In this document: positions 8,112-16,961 of the stretch, piece by piece
Layout of the letters: each line of letters begins with the position of its first letter
Numbering within the stretch: position 1 is the stretch's first letter
DNA from: Nocardioides litoris
Lineage (GTDB): Bacteria; Actinomycetota; Actinomycetes; Propionibacteriales; Nocardioidaceae
Direction: 5' to 3'
Assembly: GCF_006346315.1 (NCBI RefSeq)
Contig: NZ_VDMR01000004.1
Coordinates: 186,001 to 250,000, forward strand
Length of the DNA stretch: 64,000 nucleotides
The notes under the pieces: model-generated
What the model was told of the DNA's origin: nothing
The model's input: only the letters and a program-made list of their open reading frames with translations
Database searches by the model: none
Program-made: the position numbers and the translations under genes

Positions 8112-9113
8112 GTGCCCGAGGCCGGCGGGCGCGACGCGTGGGGCGCCCGCCTCGCGCTCGCCGCGGTCGTGCTCCTGCTGCTGGTCGCGGCCGTCGTCGG
8201 CCTGGGCCGCGACGAGCCTCGCGAGGTGGGCGACGCCGACACCTCCGGGGACGCCGGCCGTCCCGCCCGTACGCCGACCGCCGACCCGTCGCCACCGACG
8301 GCCGCGCCCGGGCCACCCTCCGGGCGTCGCGCGCACGCGGCCGACGGGCGCATCTTCGGCGACGGCCGGTTCCTCGTCGCCTACTACGGCACCGGCGGCA
8401 CGGGCGCCCTCGGCGTGCTCGGCGAGTCCGACCCGGCCACGATGCACCGACGGCTGGCGCGTGCCGCGCGGGCCTTCGACACCCAGCCCGACCGCGAGGT
8501 GCAGCTGGTCTACGAGCTCATCGTCACCGTCGCCGACGGCCACCCCGGCCGCGACGGCGACTTCAGCCACGACGTGCCTCGGGCCGTGGTCGAGCGGTAC
8601 GTCGAGGCCGCCCGGCGCACGGGCGCGCTGCTGCTGCTCGACATCCAGCCGGGCCGGGCGCGCTTCCTCGACGTGGCGAAGCGGTGGGCCTGGGCGCTGC
8701 GCGAGCCGCACGTCGGTCTCGCGCTCGACCCCGAGTGGCGGATGGCCCGTGACGAGGTGCCGGGCCGGGTCATCGGCGCGGTGCGGGCCCAGGAGGTCAA
8801 CCTCGTCTCGGGCTGGCTCGAGGGCCTGCGGGCGGAGGCGGGGCTGCCGGAGAAGCTGTTCGTCCTCCACCAGTTCCGCGCCGACATGGTCCGGGGGGTC
8901 GACCGTCTCGTCGACCGGCCGGGCCTGGCCGAGGTGCAGCACGTCGACGGGTTCGGCACGCCGCGCCAGAAGCTGACGACCTACCGCGCCGTCGCACGCA
9001 ACGACCGCTTCCACATGGGGTTCAAGCTCTTCTACGACGAGGACCGACCCCGGATGTCGGCCCGCGACGTGCGGCGGGTCAGGCCCGCCGTGCGGTTCGT
9101 CAGCTTCCAGTAG
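8112..9113 (+). CDS. Membrane-anchored or secreted hypothetical protein, possible TIM-barrel
   Basis: This 333-residue protein has one N-terminal transmembrane segment (LALAAVVLLLLVAAVVGL), a 60-residue Pro/Thr/Ala linker and then an extracytoplasmic globular domain of about 260 residues. The domain alternates strands and helices (FLVAYYGTGGTGALGVLGE, VYELIVTVADGHPG, GALLLLDIQPGRARFLD, PHVGLALDPEW, FVLHQFRADMV), which suggests a beta/alpha barrel with acidic residues at strand ends, as in glycoside hydrolases. That is inference from pattern only; I do not recognise the family. The GTG is 2 nt after the ilvD stop. The 3' end overlaps the convergent neighbour by 14 bp. Confidence 0.65.
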   Translation: MPEAGGRDAWGARLALAAVVLLLLVAAVVGLGRDEPREVGDADTSGDAGRPARTPTADPSPPTAAPGPPSGRRAHAADGRIFGDGRFLVAYYGTGGTGALGVLGESDPATMHRRLARAARAFDTQPDREVQLVYELIVTVADGHPGRDGDFSHDVPRAVVERYVEAARRTGALLLLDIQPGRARFLDVAKRWAWALREPHVGLALDPEWRMARDEVPGRVIGAVRAQEVNLVSGWLEGLRAEAGLPEKLFVLHQFRADMVRGVDRLVDRPGLAEVQHVDGFGTPRQKLTTYRAVARNDRFHMGFKLFYDEDRPRMSARDVRRVRPAVRFVSFQ

Positions 9114-10305
9114 GCGACCACGCCACCTGCGCCGTGAGCCGCGGGGGCAGGAGCGCGGCGAGCGTCGAGGACGCGAGTCCGGCGGCGACGGCGACCCCGG
9201 CGACGCCGCCCGCGTCCTCGATCGCGACGAGGGCCGCGAGGTGCGCCAGCAGGGCGAGGCCGGACCCGATCGCGACGAACGGCCGCACCGGCACCGGGTT
9301 CATGCTGCCGCGCCCGAGCACGAGCAGCACGAGCAGCACGACGGTCCAGAGCAGGACGACCCACCCCAGCCAGCCGAAGTAGGCCTCGGCGTAGGCGTCG
9401 CCGCCCGGCCCGTCGCTGCGCGCGGCCTCGCCGAGGTCGTTGAAGGTGACCGAGCCGCCGACCGAGGACCAGTCGAGGAAGCCGAAGCCGGCCACGCAGA
9501 GCCCGGCACCGATGGCGGCCAGCACGGCCGCCACGACCTGGGTGCGGGCGCGGAGCACGCCGCCGTGCCCGCCGTGCCCGCCGTGCCCGCCGTGCCCGCC
9601 AGCAGCTCCCGAGCCGTACGTCGCCGGCGTGGTGCCGTCGGGGAGCAGGTGCACGATCCGCGGCCCGAGCATGGCCGCGACGGTGAGGCAGACCAGGCCG
9701 AGCACCCACACGTTGATCCCGAGGACGCTCGGGGTGACGCTGCTGGTGACCGCCTCCTCGGGCGGCGGGACCGGACTGGCGCTGAACCTCGTGGGCACGT
9801 CGCCGCGCAGCCACCCGAGGTCGTAGACCGAGACGACCAGCAAGGCAAAGGCCACGAGGGGCAGGAGCGTGCCGACCGCCCGGGCGGTGCCCGTCAGCGC
9901 CGGGCGACGCAGGCCGAGCGCGGCGACCACCGCGACCACGCAGCACAGCACGGTGAGGGCGACCAGCAGCCAGGGCAGGTAGACCTCGGCGACCCCGAGC
10001 GGGTCGGGCGCCTCGGGGTCGAGGGCCCGGACCTCCTGGACCCGGTCGACGGCGTCGAAGAGCCCCAGGTGCTCCTCCTCGGAGGAGAACACGTCGCCCT
10101 GGGAGGACCACAGCTCCACCCACCGGGGGAGGAACAGCCCGGCCAGGGATGCCGCGGTCCCGACGCCGGCGAAGGCCAGCGCCCAGCCGGGCCGCTCGCG
10201 CCGGAGCAGGCCGGCCGAGCGGGGGTCGACGTCGCCCGAGACGTGCTGGGGGCGGCCGTGCGGAGGCGGCGGGGGTGGTGGCGGGGGGTAGCCGGCGTTG
10301 CTCAT
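9100..10305 (-). CDS. Multi-pass membrane protein with proline-rich N-terminus
   Basis: This 401-residue protein starts with a run of nine prolines (MSNAGYPPPPPPPPPHGRP) and has about nine hydrophobic segments. Extracytoplasmic loops lie between the first and second segment (LPRWVELWSSQGDVFSSEEE) and in the second half (DWSSVGGSVTFNDLGEAA). A Gly-His-Gly-Gly repeat, GHGGHGGHGGHGG, encoded by four copies of a 9-bp unit at about 9560-9600, sits on a loop in the middle. No family is recognised. Pro-rich heads of this kind are common in actinobacterial membrane proteins of unknown role. Confidence 0.7.
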   Translation of the reverse strand: MSNAGYPPPPPPPPPHGRPQHVSGDVDPRSAGLLRRERPGWALAFAGVGTAASLAGLFLPRWVELWSSQGDVFSSEEEHLGLFDAVDRVQEVRALDPEAPDPLGVAEVYLPWLLVALTVLCCVVAVVAALGLRRPALTGTARAVGTLLPLVAFALLVVSVYDLGWLRGDVPTRFSASPVPPPEEAVTSSVTPSVLGINVWVLGLVCLTVAAMLGPRIVHLLPDGTTPATYGSGAAGGHGGHGGHGGHGGVLRARTQVVAAVLAAIGAGLCVAGFGFLDWSSVGGSVTFNDLGEAARSDGPGGDAYAEAYFGWLGWVVLLWTVVLLVLLVLGRGSMNPVPVRPFVAIGSGLALLAHLAALVAIEDAGGVAGVAVAAGLASSTLAALLPPRLTAQVAWSPTGS

Positions 10306-10329
10306 GCGGCCCAGCCTCTCCCGCCCGGC

Positions 10330-11556
10330 TCAGAAGTAGTCGCGCACGTGGGCCGGGCGGCCGCCCAGCGCGGCGTCGAGCACCCGGTCGTGCTCGTCGG
10401 GCCCGGTGAGCAGGCCGAGCATCCGCAGGTTGGCGCAGGACTGGACGCCGGCGTACGCCAGGGCGAGGCCCTGCGGCGTGAAGGTCGGGCCGCCGGTCAC
10501 GGACGTCCGCTCGCAGGTGCCGGGGCCGTCGCCGAGCAGGAGCCGGTAGGACCCGTCGGCACCGCCGACCGGGTCGCCGGTGACGCCGAAGGGCACCTCG
10601 GCGACCAGGCCCGGGACGGCCGGACCGGCGGCGGTCAGGGCGCCCGCGGGGTCGCTGACCCGCAGCGCGTAGGGGTGGCGGGACTCGACCTGCCAGGTCG
10701 AGGTGGGCAGCAGCTGGCGGGCCGGGTCGTGGCCGGAGGTGTGCAGCCGCACGGTGCCGGCGACCGAGGTGTGGCTGCCGAACAGGCGCCACAGGGCGCG
10801 GTAGCCGTCGGCCGTGAGGGCGACCAGGTCGTGCACCTCCAGGGCGGCGGTGGCGGGGTCGTAGCCCTCGCCGCGGTCCCAGGCGGCGAACCCGACGACG
10901 CGCTCGCCGTCGGCCCCGTCCTCGACGGCCAGGGAGATCGCCGTGACGTCGGCCAGCTGCTCCTCGGGGGTCTGCGCGAAGCGCGGGCCGGTGCGGGTGA
11001 GCGGGCCGTTCTGCGCGGCCGCCCAGGCGGCGTACACCTCGTGGACCGCGGGCAGGTCCTCGGCCCGCGCGCGACGGGTGCGGGTGGCCGCCGGGGCGCG
11101 GACCGCGGCCAGCTCGGCCGTGGCCAGTCGCACGGTGTCGAAGGACGTGACGACCTCGTAGCCCATCGGCCGGTAGATGCCGTTGGCCGTCGGGTAGAGG
11201 GTGGAGAGCACCTCGCCGCGCTCGGCCGCCGCGGCCAGCAGGGCCGCGAACACCGGCCGCAGCAGGCCCTCGCCACGGCGCTCGGCGGCCACCGTCACGC
11301 TCGCCACCCCGGCCGTGGGCACCCGGCGGCCGTGCCACCACGACGCGTAGGAGTGGGCGGCCGCGCGGGCCACGAAGGCGCCGTCGTCGTCGACGGCGAG
11401 CCAGACCTCGCGGCCCTCGGGCAGCGCGGTCGGTGTCGGCGGCGGGCCGCCGGGGTGGCTGCCGAACGCCTCGACCGAGAGGCGGTAGGACGCGGGCAGG
11501 TCGTCGAGGACGAGGCGACGGATCTCCACGCCCGCGTGTCTACCGGGCGCGGTCAC
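10330..11556 (-). CDS. GNAT N-acetyltransferase, Eis-like
   Basis: This 408-residue protein resembles Eis (enhanced intracellular survival) acetyltransferases: an N-terminal GNAT domain with the acetyl-CoA loop VTVAAERRGEGLLRPVFAAL and the motif LYPTANGIYRPMGYE containing the candidate catalytic Tyr, a second GNAT-like domain, and a sterol-carrier-like C-terminal domain ending in Tyr-Phe. In mycobacterial Eis the C-terminal Phe carboxylate also takes part in catalysis. Eis enzymes acetylate several amines of aminoglycosides, and others act on lysines; the natural substrate here is unknown. GTG at 11556 overlaps the stop of the upstream carboxylase gene (GTGA), which implies translational coupling; GTG at 11529 is the alternative. 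Confidence 0.8.
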   Translation of the reverse strand: MTAPGRHAGVEIRRLVLDDLPASYRLSVEAFGSHPGGPPPTPTALPEGREVWLAVDDDGAFVARAAAHSYASWWHGRRVPTAGVASVTVAAERRGEGLLRPVFAALLAAAAERGEVLSTLYPTANGIYRPMGYEVVTSFDTVRLATAELAAVRAPAATRTRRARAEDLPAVHEVYAAWAAAQNGPLTRTGPRFAQTPEEQLADVTAISLAVEDGADGERVVGFAAWDRGEGYDPATAALEVHDLVALTADGYRALWRLFGSHTSVAGTVRLHTSGHDPARQLLPTSTWQVESRHPYALRVSDPAGALTAAGPAVPGLVAEVPFGVTGDPVGGADGSYRLLLGDGPGTCERTSVTGGPTFTPQGLALAYAGVQSCANLRMLGLLTGPDEHDRVLDAALGGRPAHVRDYF

Positions 11557-13100
11557 CAGGTGTCGACCGGGTTGCCGCTCCCGCGCAGTCGCCCGTCGCG
11601 GTCGGCGGCGTCGACGACCCGGGCGATCACGGCACGGGTCTCGACCGGGTCGATGACGTCGTCGATCTCGAAGACCCGGGCCACCTCGAGCGCGGTCGAG
11701 CTCGCCTGGGCGTACGCCGTCAGCTCGCGCACCCGCGCCTCGCGCTCCTCGTCGTCGGCGATCGCCTCGAGCTCGCGCCGCATCGAGAGCCGCACCGCGC
11801 CCTCCAGCCCCATCGCGCCGAGGTGGGCGCCGGGCCAGGCCACGGTGAGCAGGGGCTCGTGCGTGCTGCCGCCGAGCATGGCCTGCGCGCCGAGGCCGTA
11901 GCCGCGGCGCAGCACGACCCCGACGAGCGGCACCTGCAGCCGGGCGCCGGCCACCAGCAGCCGCGAGGTGTGCCGCACCAGGCCGGTGCGCTCGGCGTCG
12001 GGGCCGACCATCATCCCCGGCGTGTCGACGAGCGAGACGACGGCGAACCCGAACGCGTCGCACAGCTGCAGGAAGCGCGCCGCCTTGTCTCCGGCGTCGG
12101 CGGTGATGGCCCCGGCGACGTGGCGGGTGTCGTTGGCCACGAACCCGACCGTGCGGCCCTCGACGCGCGCCAGCGCGGTCAGCAGCTCCGGCGCGAACTC
12201 CGGTCGCAGCACGGTCACCGAGTCGACGTCGGCGATGGTGGTGACGACCGCCTCGACGTCGTACGACGTGCGCTCGCCCGCAGGGACCGCGTCCCGCAGC
12301 GGCGTCTGGTCGGCCGCCGTCCAGTGGTCGTCGCGGCCCAGGAAGTAGGAGAGCACCGCCCGCGCGGCGTCGACCACGTGCTCGTCGTCGACGGCGACGT
12401 CGACGCAGCCGTTGGCCGTCATCACCTCCAGCGGGCCCACGTCGGCGGCGGCCACGTCGCCCAGCCCGCCGCCCGCGATCATCGCCGGTCCGCCCATGCC
12501 GAGGCTGGAGCGCGGCGTGGCGACGACGAGGTCGGCGCACCCGGCGATGACGGCGTTGCCGGCGAAGCAGTTGTCGTCGACCACCGCGATCCGCGGCGCG
12601 CGGCCCGACAGCCGCGCCCAGGCCGCGAAGGTCGTCACGTCGAGCGCCGAGACGAGCGGGATGTCGGTGTCGCCGGGCCGACCGCCGCCGCCCGCGGCGA
12701 AGAACACCGTGGGCAGGCCGAGCCGGGAGACGACGTCGAGCAGTCGGTCGGTCTTGCGGTGCCCGCGCATGCCCTGGGTGCCGGCCATGACGAGGTAGTC
12801 GTAGGACAGGACGGCGACCTGGTGCCCGTCGATCGTGGCCAGCCCGCCCACGATGCCGTCGGCCACCGTGCGGTCGAGCAGGTCGTCGCGGGTGCGCTTG
12901 TCCGACTGGGCCGCGGTGACGAACCGGCCGTACTCCACGAAGCTGCCCTCGTCGACGAGCGCGTGGACCTTCTCTCGAGCGCTCGTCCCACCCCGCGCGT
13001 GCTGCTTGGCCACCGCCTCCGGCCGCGCCGCGTCCTCCGTCAGCGCCCGGCGGGCCAGCACCTCGAGCAGGTCGTCGCGGATGTCGGGCTGCTCGGGCAC
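11553..13100 (-). CDS. Acyl-CoA carboxylase, carboxyltransferase (beta) subunit
   Basis: This 515-residue protein has the two crotonase-fold halves of biotin-dependent carboxyltransferases. The N-terminal half holds GTQGMRGHRKTDRLLDVVSR and the oxyanion-hole region AVVDDNCFAGNAV with GMGGPAMI. The C-terminal half holds FVANDTRHVAGAITADAGDKAARFLQLCDAF and LVDTPGMMVGPDAERTGLVR. It would transfer carboxyl groups from biotin to an acyl-CoA (acetyl-, propionyl- or longer). No biotin carboxylase subunit is encoded nearby, so the partner lies elsewhere. It is the first gene of an operon with the Eis-like acetyltransferase. GTG at 13100 is the start. Confidence 0.85.
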   Translation of the reverse strand: MPEQPDIRDDLLEVLARRALTEDAARPEAVAKQHARGGTSAREKVHALVDEGSFVEYGRFVTAAQSDKRTRDDLLDRTVADGIVGGLATIDGHQVAVLSYDYLVMAGTQGMRGHRKTDRLLDVVSRLGLPTVFFAAGGGGRPGDTDIPLVSALDVTTFAAWARLSGRAPRIAVVDDNCFAGNAVIAGCADLVVATPRSSLGMGGPAMIAGGGLGDVAAADVGPLEVMTANGCVDVAVDDEHVVDAARAVLSYFLGRDDHWTAADQTPLRDAVPAGERTSYDVEAVVTTIADVDSVTVLRPEFAPELLTALARVEGRTVGFVANDTRHVAGAITADAGDKAARFLQLCDAFGFAVVSLVDTPGMMVGPDAERTGLVRHTSRLLVAGARLQVPLVGVVLRRGYGLGAQAMLGGSTHEPLLTVAWPGAHLGAMGLEGAVRLSMRRELEAIADDEEREARVRELTAYAQASSTALEVARVFEIDDVIDPVETRAVIARVVDAADRDGRLRGSGNPVDTW

Positions 13101-13156
13101 CCGCGCAGCCTAGGGCGCCCCCACGGTGGTGTGGTCTGGAGACGGCCTCGTGCGGC

Positions 13157-13440
13157 ACGGTGGTCGAGGAAGTCGCGCCAGCGACTGTCTCGAGACCACT
13201 CACCGCAGCCGATGCTTCCGACCCGGCCTGACTGGACCCACACCGACGGTGGTCGAGGAAGTCGCGCTGGCGACTGTTTCGAGACCACTCACCGCAGCGA
13301 CACCACGTGCCGACTGCGGCGATGTGGTCTCGAGACGGTTCCTAGCGGAACCTCCTCGACCACCGTCTGTGACGGTTCCCAGCGGAACCTCCTCGACCAC
13401 CGTCTGTGGCGGTTCCCAGCGGAACCGCCTCGACCACCGT
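13157..13440 (+). repeat. Family A palindromic elements, second cluster
   Basis: Full copies lie at 13157-13199 and 13246-13288 (forward) and 13324-13366 (reverse), followed by two shortened copies at 13371-13403 and about 13409-13440. The outer arms are those of the 6-kb array, but the inner stem differs: AGTCGC/GCGACT in the first two and GGTTCC/GGAACC in the others, always self-complementary. A decayed copy is visible at about 13122-13150. The cluster fills the gap between the divergent carboxyltransferase and kynureninase genes. Confidence 0.85.
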
Positions 13441-13471
13441 GGGGTGGCGCCGGCGCGACGGCCGTGCCACC

Positions 13472-13477
13472 TAGGCT
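13472..13477 (+). promoter_or_regulatory. Candidate -10 box of kynU (leaderless)
   Basis: TAGGCT, the same hexamer as before ilvD, ends 7 nt before the kynU GTG. No ribosome binding site separates them. Confidence 0.45.
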
Positions 13478-13484
13478 CACGACC

Positions 13485-14699
13485 GTGCCCACCTCGTCCG
13501 CCGACCTCGACGCGCAGGACCCGCTGGCGCCGTACCGGGTGCGGTTCGTCGGCAGCGCCTCGTCGCTGGTCTACCTCGACGGCAACTCGCTCGGCCGGCC
13601 GCTGCGCACGACGGCCGACCGGCTGGCCACGTTCGTGGTCGAGGAGTGGGGCGGCCGGCTGATCCGGGGCTGGGACGAGTCGTGGTTCGAGCTGCCCGAG
13701 GTCGTCGGTGACGAGATCGGCCGGGTGTGCCTCGGCGCCGCGGCCGGCCAGGTCGTGGTGGGCGACTCGACCACCGTGCTCCTCTACAAGGCGATGCGGG
13801 CCGCCGTCGCGCTCCAGGCCGCCGACCCGGCGCGCACGGAGCTCGTGGTCGACCGCGACAACTTCCCCACCGACCGGTACGTCGCCGACGGGGTCGCCCG
13901 GGAGTGCGGGATGACCCTGCGCTGGATCGACGTCGACACCACCGCGGGCGTGACCGCCGAGCAGCTGGCCGAGGTCGTGGGGGAGCAGACCGCGCTCGTC
14001 GTGCTCAGCCACGTCGCCTACCGCTCGGCCTGGCTGGCCGACGGCGCCGAGCTCACCCGGATCGCCCACGACGCCGGCGCGCTGGTGCTCTGGGACCTCT
14101 CCCACTCGGTCGGGTCCGTGCCGGTCGAGCTCGACGCGTGGGGCGCCGACCTGGCCGTCGGCTGCACCTACAAGTACCTCAACGGCGGGCCCGGCTCGCC
14201 CGCCTTCGTCTACGTCGCCGCCCGCCACCTCGACGTGGTCGAGCAGCCGGTGCAGGGGTGGATGGGCGCGCAGGACCCGTTCCTCATGGGCCCGACCTAC
14301 GCCCCGGCCCCCGGCGTACGACGGATGCTGTCGGGCACCCCGCCGGTCGTCGGCATGCTGGCCCTGCAGGACATGCTCGCGCTGGTCGACGAGGTCGGCA
14401 TCGGCGCGGTGCGGGCCAAGTCGGTCGGGCTCACCGAGCACGCCGTCGAGCTCGCCGCCGACCTCTTGCCCGACGTCGCCCTGGCCAGCCCCGCCGACCC
14501 CGCCCGGCGCGGCGGGCACGTCACCCTCTCCCACCCGCTGATGCGCGAGGTCACCGCCGAGCTCTGGCGCCGCGACGTCGTCCCCGACTACCGCGACCCC
14601 CACGGGCTCCGGCTCGGCCTCTCGCCGCTGTCGACGTCGTACGACGAGGTCGAGCGGGGCCTGCGCACCGTGCGCGACGTGCTGGACGGCCTGCGCTGA
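13485..14699 (+). CDS. kynU: Kynureninase
   Basis: This 404-residue PLP enzyme of fold type I would cleave kynurenine or 3-hydroxykynurenine to anthranilate (or 3-hydroxyanthranilate) and alanine in tryptophan breakdown. Kynureninase signatures are VYLDGNSLGRPLR near the N-terminus, WDLSHSVGSVPVELD with the PLP-binding Asp, and CTYKYLNGGPGSPAFVYV with the Schiff-base Lys. RLGLSPLSTSYDEV is the typical C-terminal substrate region. No tryptophan dioxygenase or formamidase lies in the window. An MFS exporter follows with a CTGA overlap, so the two are probably made together. Confidence 0.9.
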   Translation: MPTSSADLDAQDPLAPYRVRFVGSASSLVYLDGNSLGRPLRTTADRLATFVVEEWGGRLIRGWDESWFELPEVVGDEIGRVCLGAAAGQVVVGDSTTVLLYKAMRAAVALQAADPARTELVVDRDNFPTDRYVADGVARECGMTLRWIDVDTTAGVTAEQLAEVVGEQTALVVLSHVAYRSAWLADGAELTRIAHDAGALVLWDLSHSVGSVPVELDAWGADLAVGCTYKYLNGGPGSPAFVYVAARHLDVVEQPVQGWMGAQDPFLMGPTYAPAPGVRRMLSGTPPVVGMLALQDMLALVDEVGIGAVRAKSVGLTEHAVELAADLLPDVALASPADPARRGGHVTLSHPLMREVTAELWRRDVVPDYRDPHGLRLGLSPLSTSYDEVERGLRTVRDVLDGLR

Positions 14700-15904
14700 A
14701 CGCTCGCCCCGACCGTCCCGACCGGCCCGCGGTCCCGGCCGAGCTCAAGGTCCTCGTCGCCTCTGCCTTCGTCATCGCGATCGGCTTCGGCCTGGTCTCG
14801 CCGGTGCTGCCGGCGTACGCGCGGAGCTTCGACGTCGGGGTCGCGGCGGCGTCGTTCGTGGTGTCGATCTTCGCGCTCTTCCGGCTCGTCTTCGCGCCCG
14901 CCGGCGGCGCGCTGGTCACCCGGCTCGGGGAGCGACCGGTCTACCTGACCGGGCTGCTCGTGGTGGCCGCGTCGTCGCTGGCCACGGCGTTCGCGCAGTC
15001 CTACGTCCAGCTGCTGGTGCTGCGGGGGCTCGGCGGCATCGGGTCGACGATGTTCACCGTCTCGGCCATGGCCCTGCTGGTGCGGCTCGCGCCGCCGGAG
15101 ATCCGCGGGCGGGTGTCGTCGGCCTACGCCAGCTCGTTCCTGGTCGGCGGCATGCTGGGCCCGGTGCTGGGCGGCGCGCTGGCCGGGTTCGGCCTGCGCC
15201 TGCCCTTCGTGGCGTACGCCGTCGCGCTGGTCGTCGCGGCCGCGGTCGTCGCTCTGCGCCTGACCGGCGCGCAGCTGCGCCCGGTGACCACGGGCCCGCC
15301 GCCCCCGCCGATGCGGCTGGGCGAGGCGCTCGCGCTGCCGGCGTACCAGGCGTGCCTGGCCTCGGCCTTCGCCAACGGCTGGTGCAACTTCGGGGTGCGG
15401 GTCGCGGTGCTGCCGCAGTACGCCGTGGTCGTGCACGACGACACCTGGGTCGCGGGCGTCGCCCTCGCGCTGGCGGCGGCCGGGACCGCCGCGACCCTGC
15501 AGGTCGCGGGCCGGGTCGCCGACTCGGTCGGGCGGCGGCCGCTGGTGCTGGTCGGCCTGGTCGTCACCGCGGCCGGGCTGGGGCTGGTCGGGCTGAGCGG
15601 TGACCTGGTGGTGCTGCTCGCGCTGTCGGCGTTCAGCGGGGTCGGCGCCGGCCTGGTCAACCCCGGCCAGCAGGCCACCGTGGCCGACGTCATCGGGTCC
15701 GAGCGCGGTGGTGGCACCGTGCTGAGCACGTTCCAGATGGCGCAGGACGCGGGCGCGATCCTCGGGCCGGTGCTGGTGGGGGTCGTGGCCGACCAGGCGG
15801 GGTTCGGGTGGGCGTTCGGGCTGACCGCGCTGGTCAGCCTGCTCGCCGTCGGGCCGTGGCTGCGGGCGCCCGAGACGCTGGCCACGGTCGCGCGCAAGGC
15901 CTGA
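14696..15904 (+). CDS. MFS transporter, apparent CTG start
   Basis: This roughly 402-residue permease has twelve transmembrane helices with the major-facilitator motif A in both halves (GGALVTRLGERPVYLTG and GRVADSVGRRPLVLVG) and FQMAQDAGAILGPVLVG in helix 11. It resembles drug or metabolite exporters. Helix 1 (VLVASAFVIAIGFGLVSPVLPAY as a block) begins 14 codons after the kynU stop. No ATG, GTG or TTG lies in frame between the late part of kynU and helix 1. CTG at 14696, overlapping the kynU stop as CTGA, is therefore the best start. The coupling to kynU suggests it exports a kynurenine-pathway product, which is inference. Confidence 0.75.
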   Translation: MNARPDRPDRPAVPAELKVLVASAFVIAIGFGLVSPVLPAYARSFDVGVAAASFVVSIFALFRLVFAPAGGALVTRLGERPVYLTGLLVVAASSLATAFAQSYVQLLVLRGLGGIGSTMFTVSAMALLVRLAPPEIRGRVSSAYASSFLVGGMLGPVLGGALAGFGLRLPFVAYAVALVVAAAVVALRLTGAQLRPVTTGPPPPPMRLGEALALPAYQACLASAFANGWCNFGVRVAVLPQYAVVVHDDTWVAGVALALAAAGTAATLQVAGRVADSVGRRPLVLVGLVVTAAGLGLVGLSGDLVVLLALSAFSGVGAGLVNPGQQATVADVIGSERGGGTVLSTFQMAQDAGAILGPVLVGVVADQAGFGWAFGLTALVSLLAVGPWLRAPETLATVARKA

Positions 15905-15938
15905 CCGCTGCCGGTCGGCGGCGTGGCAGGGTGAGCGG

Positions 15939-16958
15939 GTGCTCCGCTACCCCGCCCCGCTCCGTCCCGGCGACACGGTCGGCGTCACCGCGTCCTCCAG
16001 CGGCGTGCCCGGCCCGCTGCGGGCCCGGCTCGACCACAACGTCACCTGGCTGCGCGAGCGCGGCTTCGAGGTGTGGGTGGGTGACTGCCTGGGCGGGGAG
16101 CGGGTCGTCTCGGCGCCGAAGGAGCAGCGCGCGGCCGAGCTCACGGCCATGCTGCGTGACCCGTCGGTGCGGGCCGTCGTGCCGCCGTGGGGCGGCGAGC
16201 TGGCCGTCGACCTCCTCGACCAGCTCGACTGGGACGAGCTGGCCGGGCTCGAGCCGACCTGGCTGGTCGGCTACTCCGACCTCTGCACCCTCCTGCTGCC
16301 CTTCACCACCCGGCTCGGTTGGGCCACCGTCCACGGCACCAACCTCATGGACACCGCCTACCGCCAGCCCGAGGGGCTCCGGCACTGGACCGAGCTGGTG
16401 TCCGGGCCCGGCCCGTTCACCCAGCGCAGCCCCGGCCGCACCCGTGTCGGGTCCTGGGACGACTGGGAGGCGCAGCCCGCCGTCGACCGGCTGACCCTGG
16501 ACGAGCCGGGCCGCTGGGAGGTGGTCGGCGGCGGCGGGCTCGACGTCACCGGCCGACTGGTCGGCGGGTGTGTCGAGATCGTCTCGACCCTGGCCCCGAC
16601 GCCGTGGGGTGACGTGCCCCGGTGGGCGCGCACGGAGGCCGCCGGTGAGGGCACCATCGTCTTCCTGGAGGTCGCCGAGGCCGACCCGTTCACCGCCTGC
16701 CGGGCGCTGCACTCCCTGCGGCTCGCGGGGTGGTTCGACGAGGCGGCCGCCGTGCTCGTCGGCCGCACCCCCGCCCCCGACGACGACCGGATGAGCCAGC
16801 GCGAGGCCGTCCTCGACGCCCTCGGCGGCCTCGACGTCCCCCTCGTCCTCGGCGCCGACATCGGCCACACCCAGCCCTGGATGCCGCTGGTGACCGGCGC
16901 CTCCACCCGGGTCGTCGTCGAGGGCGACCTCGCCGAGGTCACCCAGGTCCTCGACTGA
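15939..16958 (+). CDS. LD-carboxypeptidase family protein (peptidase S66)
   Basis: This 339-residue protein is of the S66 family, which includes LD-carboxypeptidases that trim the terminal D-alanine of murein tetrapeptides and the MccF self-immunity enzymes. The N-terminal domain opens with LRPGDTVGVTASSSG and has the nucleophile region WLVGYSDLCTLLL. The C-terminal domain has IVFLEVAEADPF, with the catalytic Glu region, and the late His motif GADIGHTQPWMPLVTG. There is no signal peptide, which fits a cytoplasmic recycling or MccF-like role. GTG at 15939 follows a GGGTGAGCGG stretch. Confidence 0.85.
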   Translation: MLRYPAPLRPGDTVGVTASSSGVPGPLRARLDHNVTWLRERGFEVWVGDCLGGERVVSAPKEQRAAELTAMLRDPSVRAVVPPWGGELAVDLLDQLDWDELAGLEPTWLVGYSDLCTLLLPFTTRLGWATVHGTNLMDTAYRQPEGLRHWTELVSGPGPFTQRSPGRTRVGSWDDWEAQPAVDRLTLDEPGRWEVVGGGGLDVTGRLVGGCVEIVSTLAPTPWGDVPRWARTEAAGEGTIVFLEVAEADPFTACRALHSLRLAGWFDEAAAVLVGRTPAPDDDRMSQREAVLDALGGLDVPLVLGADIGHTQPWMPLVTGASTRVVVEGDLAEVTQVLD

Positions 16959-16961
16959 CAT

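Noticed and set aside
5959..8316. A 785-codon open frame on the minus strand across the palindrome array and ilvD
   Set aside because: It is antisense to ilvD and to inverted repeats; its translation is low-complexity (Arg/Asp/His/Val-rich) with no domain. Extreme GC content suppresses stop codons in shadow frames.
9241..11901. An 886-codon plus-strand frame opposite the membrane protein and the acetyltransferase
   Set aside because: The minus-strand genes have recognisable folds and motifs, while this frame reads as Gly/Arg/Asp/Glu low-complexity sequence.
13371..13440. Intrinsic terminator for the upstream gene
   Set aside because: The stems GGTTCC/GGAACC are parts of shortened family A elements without T-runs, and the gene to the left is transcribed away from them.
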